64,000 nucleotides of DNA, taken from positions 1 through 64,000 of the forward strand of contig WTXI01000188.1 in NCBI GenBank assembly GCA_022376515.1. The letters are read 5' to 3'. A program made the translations under genes and the position numbers. Every line of letters begins with the position of its first letter. The stretch's first letter is position 1. Under the pieces are notes generated by a model, which worked only from the letters and a program-made list of their open reading frames with translations, was not told the origin of the DNA and did not search any database. Positions 21,318 to 32,920 of the stretch are shown here, piece after piece. Source of the DNA: Lactifluus volemus. Lineage: Eukaryota; Basidiomycota; Agaricomycetes; Russulales; Russulaceae.

Positions 21318-22640
21318 TTTTTTTTTTTTTTTTTTTTAAATCAGCATTTATATCCCGCAACATGTGTAGTGTTCGGGGAATTTCACACGAGACCTAATTG
21401 ACCCAGTAAATTAGCTCTTTGACCAGGTGATGTCTAATTCACCCTCGGATATTAGAGCTAATTAACGTAGATTTCATCTTAGCTAATTAATGCTCATTAA
21501 CCGTCAATTTCACAGTCAATTAGCCTGAAATCAAATTTACTGGGAGCTACGGTAACTACCAAATGCTCCAGTCCATCACCTTTGGTGCAGCAGGAACTGA
21601 TGGAGGTAATACTGGGGCTTGATGTAAAAGTTGACCTCGTGTGGTTGCTGTGGTTGTTGAAGCTGAATCGAGAAGATCTAGAAGGTAAGATGAACTGATA
21701 TTCACAGTGTCTTCGATGGTGAAGACATGTCGCTCCACATCAACAAGGTTTGGTGGAGGACCATCAAGCCAATGTAAACCATTGTGAGTCTCGTGTGGAC
21801 TCCTAGTAGTCACATTAGACTCAGACTCAGAATCTCTATCAGAATCAGCCAGTGCCTCGATATCATGTTCCAATACTGGGGGTTGTTCCTTCAAGGACAA
21901 TTTTGACAAGATGATTAGATCATCGGCACCATGAATTGTCTTCTGCATGTCCTGCCATTTGACAATAAGCTTTGGTTTGTTGGGCTTTTTCTAGGGCAAA
22001 TTTGAGTAAGACTTGGAAACTGAAAAGATCAGGAATTGTGATTTGCACATACACTTTTGGGGCACCTAGGACATAATTTTTTGGGGAACTACTTATTTGA
22101 ATTACCAACATGAGCTAATTTACCCTAATTGACCTGGCATTTTCGGCCAAGATGAAATTGACGCTAATTTACCTATGCTAATTTACCATTGGCTAATTAG
22201 CCTTGCCTACTTCCCCGAACACTAAACATGTGACTATGACAAAGACGCGGTCCCTATGGGTACAGGAATGGATCAGGCGGCGGGGGGAATGTGGGTGAGG
22301 TATAACGTTGGGCTGGACGGAAGGATGGCTGTTTTGGGGGCGGGGAAGGGAGTAGAGAGTGGGTACTATCTACAGTGAGAAGGTGTACAATCTATCTAAG
22401 GGGACATCATCCCGGGTTCCACGCTTCTCTCGGGGCTATGCAGGCGCGCGTCGCTTTCAGGAAGCGGGTCATGGCAGCACCACCCTCGGCTGTGCCTAGG
22501 AGAACGGGGAGGGAAAAATCGCGGTCGATCGGGCGGAGGATTTCTTGGCGGGCGTCTGTATATAGTGGGCAATGCGAGACCACATGGTCTACGGTCTGAA
22601 GGGGTTCCCCGCAGGGGCAGGATATGGGTTTCCCTGGGAG
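21318..22640 (-). mobile_element. Independent short LINE fragment with its own target duplication
   Basis: This is a second insertion of the same LINE family, distinct from the amplified copies. It starts with a long T-run (21318-21337), then the family's 3' end (ATCCCGCAACATGTG, GACAAAGACGCGGTCCC). It is truncated after the RNase H C-terminal Cys/His region (about 465 bp of LINE sequence once the nested element is removed) and is bounded by 14-bp direct repeats. It lies in the upstream region of the F-box gene starting at 22731 and is split by a hAT-like element at 21367-22224. Confidence 0.82.
21367..22224. mobile_element. hAT-like DNA transposon, non-autonomous or decayed (858 bp)
   Basis: Terminal inverted repeats are perfect over 14 bp: TAGTGTTCGGGGAA at the left end and TTCCCCGAACACTA at the right end. 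The flanks are an exact 8-bp direct repeat, AACATGTG (21359-21366 and 22225-22232), and other LINE copies show only one copy of that site. An 8-bp duplication is characteristic of hAT elements. The subterminal 150-200 bp on both sides are packed with GCTAATTA / TAATTTACC / TAATTGACC words, resembling subterminal transposase-binding repeats. Inside, a minus-strand frame at 21556-21948 (130 residues, acidic, ending KVMDWSIW) may be the remnant of an element protein. I do not recognise a transposase catalytic domain. Confidence 0.85.
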
Positions 22641-22730
22641 GAAGCTAACCGACGTAGACGAAGCGGAAGTCCCGGATTATTAGGCCCCGGGCCGTCCCTA
22701 GAAAGCGCGGGTCCACCTGCGACCCCAATC

Positions 22731-24319
22731 ATGACCTCTCACCAGTTACGCCTATCACCTTTACTAGTTGGGCCAAAGGTAGCTTATCAATTCTCGGAAT
22801 AGACTTTATTTGGAAAAGATCCCCGCTCCGTTCGTCCCGCCTGTCTCTATCGACACAATTCCTGCAATACTAACCCCACTTTAACTTGCCATAGCCTGAG
22901 CTTTCCGATATTGGCAGATGACTTATTCGAAGCTGAAGGAGAGAAGGCCAAAGGCGGTGCTGTCCTTCGTCATGGAGAATTAAATGAGCGACACCAGGAA
23001 GGTATGTCCCACGTGCCATGTGTGGAGTGTTGATTGACCTGGGCGTAGGAAGGAGTATCTCTCAATATGCGGCAATTGAAAGGCTCCCCGATGAGGTTCT
23101 CACGGACATATTCATCTTCGATCGACTCATTTCCACTTCCCTTCCAAAAAGTTACTGGCCCCCAAGGCAGCTGTGGAATTGGCATAGGCTCGTCCATGTG
23201 TGTCGAAGATGGCGAAATATTATCTTCGATTCACCCTGCTACCTTAAGCCGCAGCTCTTCTGCAATAGGATGCCTGTGAAGAATAATTTAGATTGCTGGC
23301 CAGCATTGCCTATTGTCATGCAATATTCTCAAAGCTGGACATTCTTGTTCGACTTAAACCTAAATTCCGAAATCTCGGATGATGACAACATAATGGCGGC
23401 GCTCCAGAATTCGGATCACATATGCAAAATATGCCTAAATGTGACAACTCCACTATTGGAAAAATTAACCACACTACCACAGGAGTCATTTCCCGCGCTA
23501 GAACACCTCGAACTGGAGACTGACTCTGATAATGGGCTTATCCTTCCTAATGAATCTTTAGTAGGACCATTCCCAAACCTACATGTCCTCCATCTGGCCA
23601 AGATTGCATTTCCAGCGCTCCAACGGGTTCTACCGTCGGCCAGGAATCTTGTTGACCTTCATCTTGAAGCACTACCGAGTAGTGGGTATATCACGCCAGC
23701 AGCGCTCCTCACTTTCCTGCCCGTAATGACTGGCCTCGAAATACTCTACCTTCATTTCCATTCCCCAATTTCTCGACCCATCTCAGGAGGATACCGCCCT
23801 GTACCTCAAGGCTGCGCGGTCCTTCTCGCTCTGGAATGGTTTACATTTCACGGTGTTAGCGAAGATTTGGAGTACCTTTTATCCGGGATCGACGCCCCTG
23901 GCATCAGGCACATCAATGTAACGTTCTTCAATCAGGCTACCATTTTTGATACCTCCCAGTTTCTCCAATTCATTTCTCGCGCACATACGCAAGGGTTGTA
24001 TGATACAGCAAGGCCGTATTATTCAGAGGACGATATTTGGATGAACCTTAATCAAGAAGAAGGACCGCCTTATTTGGTGTTGAGAGTCCTATGTATGCGG
24101 CTAGATTGGCAACTGTCCTGTATGGCAGAGATCTTCGCCGAGCTTTCTCCTATCTTCCGTGATGTGCGAAGATTTCACTTCAACAAAGCTCAAAGCAACT
24201 CAGGGCAAGACGATGTGGACCCTTCTCTATTGTTGGAGCTTTTCCACCCTTTCACAAATGTGGAGGAGCTCACTTTGCCTAGCTACGTCGCATCGCACAA
24301 TATTCTTGCGCATGGGTAG
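22731..24319 (+). CDS. F-box protein with leucine-rich superhelix, C-terminally shortened
   Basis: Exons 22731-22744 (14 nt), 22895-23001 (107 nt) and 23049-24319 join to 1392 nt, 463 residues. The acidic exon 2 (ILADDLFEAEGEKAK), F-box (IERLPDEVLTDIFIFDRLI) and superhelix are all present and open. After VEELTLPSYVASHN the sequence leaves the family, and a stop follows after ILAHG. The usual segment beginning YILEREGLLPNARV and the variable C-terminal module are gone. The N-terminal fold is complete, so the protein could still be stable. Its upstream region contains the nested LINE/hAT insertion ending 76 bp before the ATG, which may affect expression. Confidence 0.82.
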
Positions 24320-25006
24320 CGGCAAATTGCGGATCTTCTACTCCGCGGCAATGCACGCGTCGCATTTTAGTCACCTTCAGGTTGTCTCGTGTTCATATGC
24401 TCACAGCGTGCCCCCTCATATCTGTACTCTTCCAGCCCTCTTCCGCCCAACGCCTTTTTCTTTCTTGACTAACCAAAATGCATGAATGCAGAAGAAGCGG
24501 GGCTACACTGCATCAGGCGAGGCTTCTATTACATTGGGATGTGATCAAAATGCTACAGATCCTTCGGAGTCAACTATTTTCTCGACCGCAGTCAGAAGGT
24601 TTCGAAAGTTGCATCATCGGCCTCGAGGCCGAGAAGTTTAATTGGCCATGTAACGCGTGAGCGAGTGGGCTCAGATACGAACACAAAACGGCTCCAACGA
24701 TACTCGTCTACGTGAATCCGCTCATCCCCTCTCTGTATAACTTCGACCCAGCAAGTCAAGGAGATGTCTGAGTCGGATACTCACCAAAGCGAGCTGCTCA
24801 AACTCGCCCACGAAGACTCTTACCCAAACGAACGTCGTTGGAAACTAGTAATGTTTCACCGACATACCATCCCTTCGGTGATGGCCCATGAAGATTCTGT
24901 GACTAAGATGTGGTCCGCATTAGAAGATGCACAAATAGACAGACTTGAATATGATTATAACGTGTCCATGTGCTAAAATTACAATGTTTCTATATGGATC
25001 CCTCCC
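24320..25006. other. Boundary region between array unit and single-copy gene
   Basis: No family is recognised. A short plus-strand frame with a real ATG at 24764 (70 residues, MSESDTHQSELLKLAHEDSY at its start) and another at 24478-24660 are open but match nothing I know. This stretch marks where array sequence stops and where the shortened end of the band-7 gene begins. Confidence 0.4.
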
Positions 25007-27057
25007 TCAGTGGCTTCCAGGGTATCCAGGGTATGCTTCTGCATCGGCTTCCACCTACGGTAGTGCCAGTGACAGGAGTCGCGCTATGAGTTTCGTTTGT
25101 TTTGCTCCGCGTGGTACACGTATGTTGCGGGCTTTGGCCTTGATGCGGGCGACGGAGGGGACACCTTCCTCCTGCTTGACCTTGCTGCTGCTGTCCCGAT
25201 TGACATTCTGGAGAGTTTCTCAGGTTAAGGTATTTCCATCTGAATGGAGGAAACGTACAGCAGCCTCAACCTGGGCTTGTAGAGCGCGCTTAGTCAGTTT
25301 GTCCGTCGTCCCCGCAATCTCGCCTGAGACATGGTCGGTAACAGGTCATGGAAGGATATCTAGATGACTCACCCTTGTCGATGACTGCAAGGGTCTTGAG
25401 AGTGATACCATATTCGAGCGCCGCGGCGTGCAAGTCGTCCATGGCGTGAGTCCTCAACGCGTCAAGGAACTGAGACGAGCCCTCTGCATTCTCCATGTTG
25501 TCGCTGCCGACCAGAGAGCGTTGCTCGACCATCGAGCCGTAGTCAACTACAATGACGTCAAGATTTTAGTCTAGCCTGAAGAAGGGCATTCGTACGGTGA
25601 GCAAAAAACAGTGTCAAGATGGATTGGGTCTTGTCCTGAAGCGCATCGTAGGGCGTCTCATACCCATGGGTCGCGAGCTTGAGCGGCTCATCGAGTCGCC
25701 ACTTGAAGTACAGCTTCAACCTCACTGGGACTTTATCACGGGTGAATCTATGGAGTTCATAACCCTCAGTGGGGATGGAGCAAGATTGACGCAGCTGACG
25801 TACATGTTCTTTGTACACATCTCAAATTGATTTTCGCCAAGAGTGTAAAGACCACGCAATGTGACATTTGGGTGAGTTATACAGTAATGTCCAGCCGGGA
25901 GAAGCTCGAGGTCATTGCCAGACTGCAAAATCGCGCAATTGTTCGCCGGAATGTCCAAACTGAACGCATAATGCAACGCTCATCGTCAGTACAACCGTAC
26001 AAGACGAACGGCCAGGGGATGGGGAACCGAGTTGGGGCTAAAGAGTGAAGACTTACAACAGTGCCGCGACGCAGTCCTTTGCTGACGAAGGGGCGGTAGT
26101 GGTGGACATCCGGACCTCAAGGCTACGACCAAGGATTGCTCCTGTGATGTGGTCTTTAATCACATGGGGAAGGTGAGTCTGATCAACTATGGCGAGCACA
26201 TCGTAGCTGCCTGTGATTCCATATGCGACAAAGCCCGAGTTCTTGAGCACGAAGATTTTGTTCTGCGGGTCCGAAATGACCGCAGCTTGATTCGGCGAGA
26301 CCTGTACCACGGTCAACCCCCTGAAATTGATCACGCTGTCCGACACTGTAAATTAGGATCAGAATCCATTCAGTGGATTCCCAGAATGAGGGACGATTCG
26401 GGCATGGTATCACTTACATCCGCGTGCCCCCTCGTACGAACGTGCCCACCAATTGCGGAACGGGATACCCGGATACCGTCCCGGTTTCGTGAGCAGCTTC
26501 GGCAGCCCACCATGATTGATGAGTCCAATCTGCCCAGGCGCTACTTCCTTGCCTATCCAGTCTGTTGGGACCTATACAGCCAGCACCACCTTCGTCAGTT
26601 ACACCTCTCAGATACAGCGCGCAAAGCCACGCCCATATGAGAGAGGTACTCGTGACAGTACTTGCGCACCTTATCAGAAAGAATCTTGCTATGTCCCATC
26701 TGCAAAATAAAAGAAAAAAGAGAAGCCCTCGTCAGATACAGATATTTTCCCACAAGCGAAGGGTGGGACACAATTGCATGCGAGTCGTCGCTCGTACCTG
26801 GAGCAGATGTTCGTTGAGCTCCTGCAGGGCACTAAGGACGCCTTTCTTCCCGATGTGCACAACATACGGACGCTCCTCCGCGAAGTAGTCCTGGCGAACG
26901 TAGTGTGAGTCTTGACCGATGGCGAAAACTCGACACCCTTCCCGCGGCTACTCCCACTAGCGGCGTGCGCGTGTGCATATGCATATGCATGGCCGGTGCC
27001 TGCAGTCTCGCCTTCGACGACGGTTACACCATCACCAAAATCTGAGGCAGCGCGCAT
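25007..27057 (-). CDS. Band-7/SPFH (prohibitin-like) protein, shortened C-terminus
   Basis: Around nine minus-strand exons can be joined in frame, starting from the ATG at 27057 (first junction uncertain). In order they encode RVFAIGQDSHYVRQDYFAEE, LQELNEHLLQMGHSKILSDK, VPTDWIGKEVAPGQIGLINH, VINFRGLTVVQVSPNQAAVI, SYDVLAIVDQTHLP, FLDIPANNCAILQ, PNVTLRGLYTLGENQFEM, FTRDKVPVRLKLYFKWRLDE, AMDDLHAAALEYGITLKTLA and TDKLTKRALQAQVEAA. This is the order of an agaricomycete SPFH family. Such proteins usually scaffold membrane microdomains. The usual long alanine/glutamate-rich coiled tail is replaced after VEADAEAY by PGYPGSH and a TGA at 25009-25007, so the tail is probably truncated at the array boundary. 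Confidence 0.78.
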
Positions 27058-28374
27058 GATTTGGTTCAGTTGTTGAGAGGATAGATGTGTGAGAGAAAGA
27101 GAAGGGGGGGGAAGAGTAGTTTCGAGCATATGCACCGAGATGGAGGAAGGAGTAATGCAGAGTTCGGCGCCGCTCTTGTTGACTCCAAGACTCTGGTTGC
27201 ATCAAACGGGTTGATAATAAAAGTGTGGTCTAGCTCCCGTCTAATCAGGAAGAGACTTGCGGAGTCGAGTAGAGAATGCGGGAATTGGAAAGAAGAGCAC
27301 ATTCTGAAGCCCCCTTGAAAACTTCACCTTCTTCAGTATAGTAGGCTCGATGAAGTGTACACCTACCTTGGTTGCTTCACATACAGTAGAGAGTTCTTTT
27401 TTTTTTTTTTGACAAGCGATGTATATTAGGTAAACCAAAACCATATCCATCTAATGTGGCATGATTTTTCGTGACAATCTAAAGAATTTCAAATTGTAAT
27501 TACTACAAGCACTTTACAAGAAATAAACAACCCAGGAAAACTTTCTTTTTGTGTTTTGCAAATTTCAGGGGTTTCACTTTTTCGAGAGATGAACCTGAAG
27601 AATTGTTGTTACTGTATAGCTGTTTCAATAAATATACGGAATCATGTTTTCAAAATTGTGCAGCTTGGTTATGTTTGGTTGCAAGGCACTGAGGACCCCG
27701 TAAGCATAACACCTGCCGTCATCCAGTGTCATGAGACCTAAAAGCGCACATCCCAATCCTATGCCACAAGCAAGGGTTTCTGTGAACAAACTTGTTGTAG
27801 ACGAGACTCAAGTTTGAGCTTATGGTGTCTCAGCGGAAGGCGTAGGTGCATGGAGCAAAGGGGGGGCCAATAAGTGGTATTACCCTTGGTATTACTGGTA
27901 CGTGATAAGCGTTCCGCATTTTCTTCTCGCGAACATTGACCACTAGATAACGCTTCTTGTATTACTACACCCATTCTTAATTCATGCAGAGTAGTGTATA
28001 CAAAGCAATATGTACTGACAAGTAGACCGTCCTACGAAATGCGGCACCGTCATACCTCTTCCGCTGCACGAGTCACATGACTGTACAGCAGGAAGAGTGA
28101 ATGAGACACAGTGCCATGAGTGGATCATGTCTTCAGCAACGTACCGTCTGGCGCAGTCTACACGATACATTTCATCCCAATCCTATGCCAAGAGGTGCTG
28201 CAAACACAATCAAGTCACTGCCAGCCCGCTGATCATTCAGTGGAGGCGTTCTGGGGTCCTCAGTACCTTATAACCAAGCTGCAGAATTCTGAAAACATGA
28301 TTCCATATATTTATGGAGACAGCTGTAAATAAATACTATGGATTCAGACAAATGATACAACCACGTGACGTCGG
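27058..28374. repeat. Intergenic region with an imperfect long inverted repeat
   Basis: No coding sequence is recognised. A T-run lies at 27396-27410. Two arms, about 27600-27695 and 28245-28335, are imperfect reverse complements: GGAATCATGTTTTCA, GCAGCTTGGTTAT and CACTGAGGACCCC on the left are mirrored by GGGGTCCTCAGTA, ATAACCAAGCTGC and TGAAAACATGATTCC on the right. A direct repeat, CATCCCAATCCTATGCCA, also occurs at about 27747 and 28173. The block may be an unclassified foldback element or a hairpin-forming RNA source. Confidence 0.5.
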
Positions 28375-28569
28375 TATCAGTTGGAACGGGAGTGGAATGG
28401 GCGTGTGACGGGTGTCGCCCAAACATCATTTATACGAGTCGGGTCGACATTGGCGTATGAACCCATATCGCCCTCCCAGGCCACCCCCAGCGAGTCGTCG
28501 ATACCATCTCTCCCTGACTTGGCGTTACGTTCGCCAACTCGCTCGCCGTCTCCCGGGCCCCAATTGTAA
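28375..28569 (+). pseudogene. F-box gene remnant, last ~60 codons only
   Basis: At about 28380 the sequence joins the family at TTGGAACGGGAG and continues with VTGVAQTSFIRVGSTLAYEP and SIPSLPDLALRSPTRSPSPGPQL-type tail codons to the stop at 28569. This is the same C-terminus as the paralogue at 15620-17404. No F-box or superhelix precedes it; the upstream sequence is unrelated. It is the surviving 3' end of a deleted array unit. Confidence 0.8.
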
Positions 28570-29187
28570 GGTCTGAGTGACCGCTTCTCTGGGAACTACT
28601 CGTTTTCGTCTCTCTTCACTCGTGGAGCCCGCTTTTCCTCTCAACCCCCCACCCCTTGCTCTACTACCTCGGCTTTGTTTGTGGCAATCTCCACCCTCTG
28701 GGCGCCCCAAGCCACTGTCTTCGCACCCCTTTCCCACTTTCATTCCCCACGACCATGCCTTGCGCCCCTCCTTGATGCACCACCAGGTGCGGCGCTCACT
28801 TCGACCAAAGTTCCAATCCTGCTACTTGACTTGTGGCTCGAATTTCTTGATTGTTCATCCTCCCTTCTTTTGTTCCTCCATTATCATCGAACTGTAACAT
28901 GTAACTGTACGGATTGCTCTTGTTTTACTTACCATACCTTTCTCTTCAGCTCCCATCTCCGTTCCGGTCCTCTCTTTGTACTGTTACCCTTTGCGCAGGG
29001 ATCGTTCCCTTCCATGTAAACCATCTGATTGCGTGCTCCTCTCTCGCGATACTTCAAGTTGTGTTGGATTCACATACTCACCCTCACGTCTATACTAACG
29101 TCTCTACATCACCCGTTGCCAAATACACCGATATCGCCGTACACACTTGTGTGCAAATGCAAACCATATGATCTCGGATGTAGATTT
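28570..29187. repeat. Array-unit downstream module and minus-gene scrap
   Basis: A shorter version of the module at 17405-19266, starting GGTCTGAGTGACCG and continuing through the pyrimidine-rich segment to the LQVVLDSHTHPHVYTNVSTS stretch. It then cuts directly to a short piece of the minus-strand GDVGYIRDG family (about 29150-29187, TGCAAACCATATGATCTCGG) beside the LINE tail. Confidence 0.6.
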
Positions 29188-30660
29188 AAAAAAAAAAAAA
29201 ATAGTATGTTTATCCCGCAACATGTATCTATGACAAAGATGCGGTCCCCGGGCTACAGGATTGGAACATGCGGCGGAGGGAGTGAGGGTGGTGTATAAAG
29301 TTAAGCTGGACGGTGGGTTGGCTTTTTTTAAAACCCGGGTTCCAGGTCTGTCTCGGGGCCATGCCAGTACGCGTCGTTTTGAGGGAAAGGGTCATTGCCG
29401 CACCGCCCTGGGCTGTGCCTAGGAGGACGGGGAGGGAGGAGTCGCGGTCGATCGGGCATAAGATTTCTTGGCGGGCGTCGGAGAAGAGTGTGCACTGCGA
29501 GACGACGTGGTCTACGGTCTGGAGGGGCGCTCCACATGGACAGGAGACGGGCTGGCCGGGGTGGAAGTGTGCTGCGTACGAGCCGATGAAGGCATGGCCG
29601 GTGATGAGCCTAACGAGCTTGGAGAAGACTGCGCGGTCGCAGCCTTTCGCACCTTGAATCACGGGGGGAGGGTTCCCAGTGGGGGGAGCGGGGAGGGCGA
29701 TGTATATTTGGGAAAAGTGGTCACTGTTCCGCCAGCGGGCACCCCATTGCTCAGTGAGGCTGTTTTGGGCGACTTATCGTTGGTAGCTGATGGTGTGAGG
29801 CTCTCGGTGGTTCGATGGGAGGGGGCGCCAGGCGATCATGTCGATGAGGTGGCAGGCGCGTGCGAAGCCGACCAGAGACTTGTGTGGTAGGGCACATGTT
29901 ACGGCAATACTGAGGTGCCTGTGGAGTGAGAGGTGATTCTCAGAGGTTTATTTGAAGGAGGGGGAGAGGGGTTGGCCTGGGTGTGGCTCAGGCTTAAGGA
30001 TGGCCTCAATTGTCGAGGCGTTCGATGTGAGGAAAAGGAGTGGCGCGGAGGCCCGAGAGGATGGTTTGGGCGAGAGAGATGCCCCTATTCAAGGGCCGCG
30101 ATGTCGGCTTCGAAGAGGGAGACGGTCTTTCCCAGAGCACGTTCGGTGTGTCGAGCTTTTCCTTCGGTGTAGGCCACCGCAGCCGCGGTGATGACTGGCG
30201 TGTCGTCGTCCCTGTGAGGGTACCATGGCAGAAGATTACCAGGTGTGTGGGTGAGTTGGAGAAGGCTTCGATTTTGAGAGCGGTGGAGTACGTTTTCCAT
30301 GTCGGACTTTGGTGTCTCGGGTGAGTCGGTCACCCCAGTTGCTGAGGTTCCGGAGGGGGGGCGGCGTGGGTGCGAAGTCGAGGGCCGTGTGTGGGAACGA
30401 GCTGGGCCATGGCCGTGAGTCGGGAGCAGGTAGGGCGGTTGCGAGGGGGTGAGCATGGGAGAGAAAGGTCTGCCGGGAGATTGGAGGGCTACCCTTCGCC
30501 TAAGCATTTTAGAAGCTGGCTCTTTCAGGGGAGTCTAAAGGCAGAATTTTTGATCAGCAATTTAATGCGGAGGTCAACAGGAGGGATGTCGATTAGTTGG
30601 TGTAATGGCTCCCGTGGGGCAGTGCTGAAGCCCCCCGAGACGATACGGATAGCTTAATTC
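29188..30660 (-). mobile_element. 5'-truncated LINE copy (amplified insertion)
   Basis: Same element and left junction as 19386-20944: an A-run seen at 29188-29201, ATCCCGCAACATGTA, then the RNase H C-terminal region on the minus strand (GHAFIGSYAAHFHPGQPVSC, GAPLQTVDHVVSQC). The open frames are broken. The right end again passes into GGTGCTGAGGGAGAAATATT of the minus-strand gene. Confidence 0.78.
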
Positions 30661-30930
30661 TGGGCACTGATGGGTGCTGAGGGAGAAATATTACTCGCTC
30701 TGCGTGAGGGGAAGGTCCTGGTGTGGTCACAACAATAGGTATCTTTGCCACATATTGATGTACGAATATTCTGAAATGGATCATCGTTCACTTTCATATG
30801 GTCGTAAAGCTCTAGTTTAACAAGTTTGAGATCGAAAAAACTCACACGAAGAAAGCTCGTTGAACATGCGTATAAAGTACCTCTCCATGTGGTCATAGAG
30901 CTGACTGGGATCTGCGCTCCCAGCATAATC
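30661..30930 (-). pseudogene. GDVGYIRDG-family 5' remnant
   Basis: The minus strand encodes KLVKLELYDHMKVNDDPFQN as in exon 1 of the copy at 13976-15429. The piece carrying GDVGYIRDG itself has been deleted between about 30880 and 30890, leaving YFIRMFNEL-like codons next to a shortened start region. Not functional. Confidence 0.65.
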
Positions 30931-31120
30931 GGGTGCAGTTGAACTCGAAGATTTTGGCAGGGGAAGAGAATTGCTGAGGGGAAGCTAACCCCGGTAAGTT
31001 AGATGAAGCGGAAAGTTAACTGCAGTGCCGTAGGCGCGCTGGACTAGTCCCGAATTATTAGGCCGGGCCCTAGAAAGCGTACACATAACGCGTGGTCCCC
31101 CTGCGCCGGCATACCCCATC

Positions 31121-32920
31121 ATGGCCTCTCACCAGTATGCCTATCACCTTACTAGTTGAGCCAAAGGTAGCTTATCAATTCTCGGAATAGACTTTATTCG
31201 GAAAATATCCCCGCTCCGTTCGTCCCGCCTGTCTCTATCGACACCATTCCTGCAATACTAACCCCACTTTAACCTGCCATAGCCCGAGCTTTCCGATATC
31301 GGCAGATGGCGTATTCGAAGCTGAAGGAGAGAGGGTCAAATGTGGTGTTGTCCTTCCTCATGGAAATTTAAATGAACGACACCAGGATGGTATGTCCTAC
31401 GTTCCATGCGTGGAGTGTTGATTGACCTGGACGTAGTAAGGAGTATCTCTCCGTACGCGGCAATTGAAAGGCTCCCCGATGATGTTCTCACGGAAATATT
31501 CGGCTTTGATCGACCCATTTCCATTTCCCTTCCAACAATTTTCTGGTCCCCAAGGCAGTCGTGGGATTGGCATAGGCTCGTCCATGTGTGTCGAAGATGG
31601 CGACATATTATCTTCGATTCACCCCGCTACCTTAACCTCCAGCTCTTCTGCACTCATGGGACGCCTGTGAAGAATAATTTAGATTGCTGGCCAGCTTTGC
31701 CTATTGTCATGGAATATCCTCAACGCTCGACATCCTTTTTCTACTTAAACCCAAATTCGGATGCAGACAACATAATGGCGGCGCTCCAGCATTCGGATCG
31801 CATATGCGAAATACAGCTAAATGTGACAACTCCACTATTGGAAAAATTAACCACACTACCACAGGAGTCATTTCCCGCGCTAGAATACCTCGAACTAGAG
31901 ACAGACTCTGATAATGGGCTTATCCTTCCTAATGAATTTTTCGTAGGACCATTCCCGAACCTACATGTCCTCCATGTGGCCAGGATTGCATTTCCGGCGC
32001 TCCAACGGGTTCTACCGTCGGCCAGGAATCTTGTTGAGCTTCATCTTGGAGAACTACCGAGTAGTGGGTATATCACACCAGCGGCGCTCCTCACTTTCCT
32101 GCCCGTAATGCCTCACCTCGAAAGACTCTTCCTTCATTTCCGTTCCCCCATTTCTCGACCCATTTCAGGAGGATACCGCCCTGCACCTCAAGGCCGCGCG
32201 GTCCTTCTCGCTCTGAAGTGGTTCGTATTCCACGGAGTTAGCGAAGATTTGGAGTGCCTTTCATCCGGGATCGACGCCCCTGGCATCATGTACATCGATG
32301 TAACATTCTTCAATCAGGCTACTATCTTTGTTACCTCCCAGTTACTCCAGTTCATTTCTCGCACGCAAACGCAAATGTCGCACGATACGGCAGAGCTGTA
32401 TTGTTTAAAGAACGAGATTTCCATGACCCTTACTCAACGAGGAAGGCGGCCTCGAATGATGTTGAGGGTCCTCTGTATGCCGCTAGATTGGCAACTGTCC
32501 TGTATGGCAGAGATCCTCGCCGAGCTTTATCCTATCGTCCATGATATCCGAAGCTTTCGCATCAACCGAATTCCAAGCGACTCAGTGCAAGATGGCGTGG
32601 ACCCTTCTCCGTTGTTGGAGCTTTTCCGCCCTTTCACAAATGTAGAGGAGCTTCTTTTGCCTCAGCACGTCGAATCGCACGTCAGGTATATATTGGAACG
32701 GGAAGGGCTGCTACCAAATGCGCGTGTGGCGGTAATCCCGGAACGACGCCCGAGGAGCCCAATATATACGTCATCGGAGGAGGAGCATTTACCCAAGTCA
32801 CCAAAGGCAACCCGGCAGCGACGACGGAAGACCCCAATATATACGTCATCTGATGAGGAGCCAGTCACCCACTCGCAGATTGTTATTCCCCATCGAGTCG
32901 TCAGTACCATCTCTCCCTGA
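31121..32920 (+). CDS. F-box protein with leucine-rich superhelix (array paralogue)
   Basis: Exons 31121-31134 (14 nt, MASH plus split codon), 31283-31389 (107 nt) and 31437-32920 join to 1605 nt, 534 residues. The F-box reads IERLPDDVLTEIFGFDRPI with HVCRRWRHIIFDSPRYLNLQ. The superhelix is complete, including FNQATIFVTSQLLQFIS and PSPLLELFRPFTNVEELLLP. The C-terminus differs from its neighbours: a basic, serine-rich tail with two nearly identical short repeats (SPIYTSSEEEHLPK and TPIYTSSDEEPVTH). These SSEEE/SSDEE stretches look like acidic phosphorylation-type sites. Substrate unknown. Confidence 0.87.

Noticed and set aside
21318..22640. LTR retrotransposon, suggested by direct repeats around an insertion
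   Set aside because: The direct repeats are only 14 bp, a poly-T run marks one end, and the sequence is the 3' end of a LINE-type element. This fits target-primed insertion, not LTRs.
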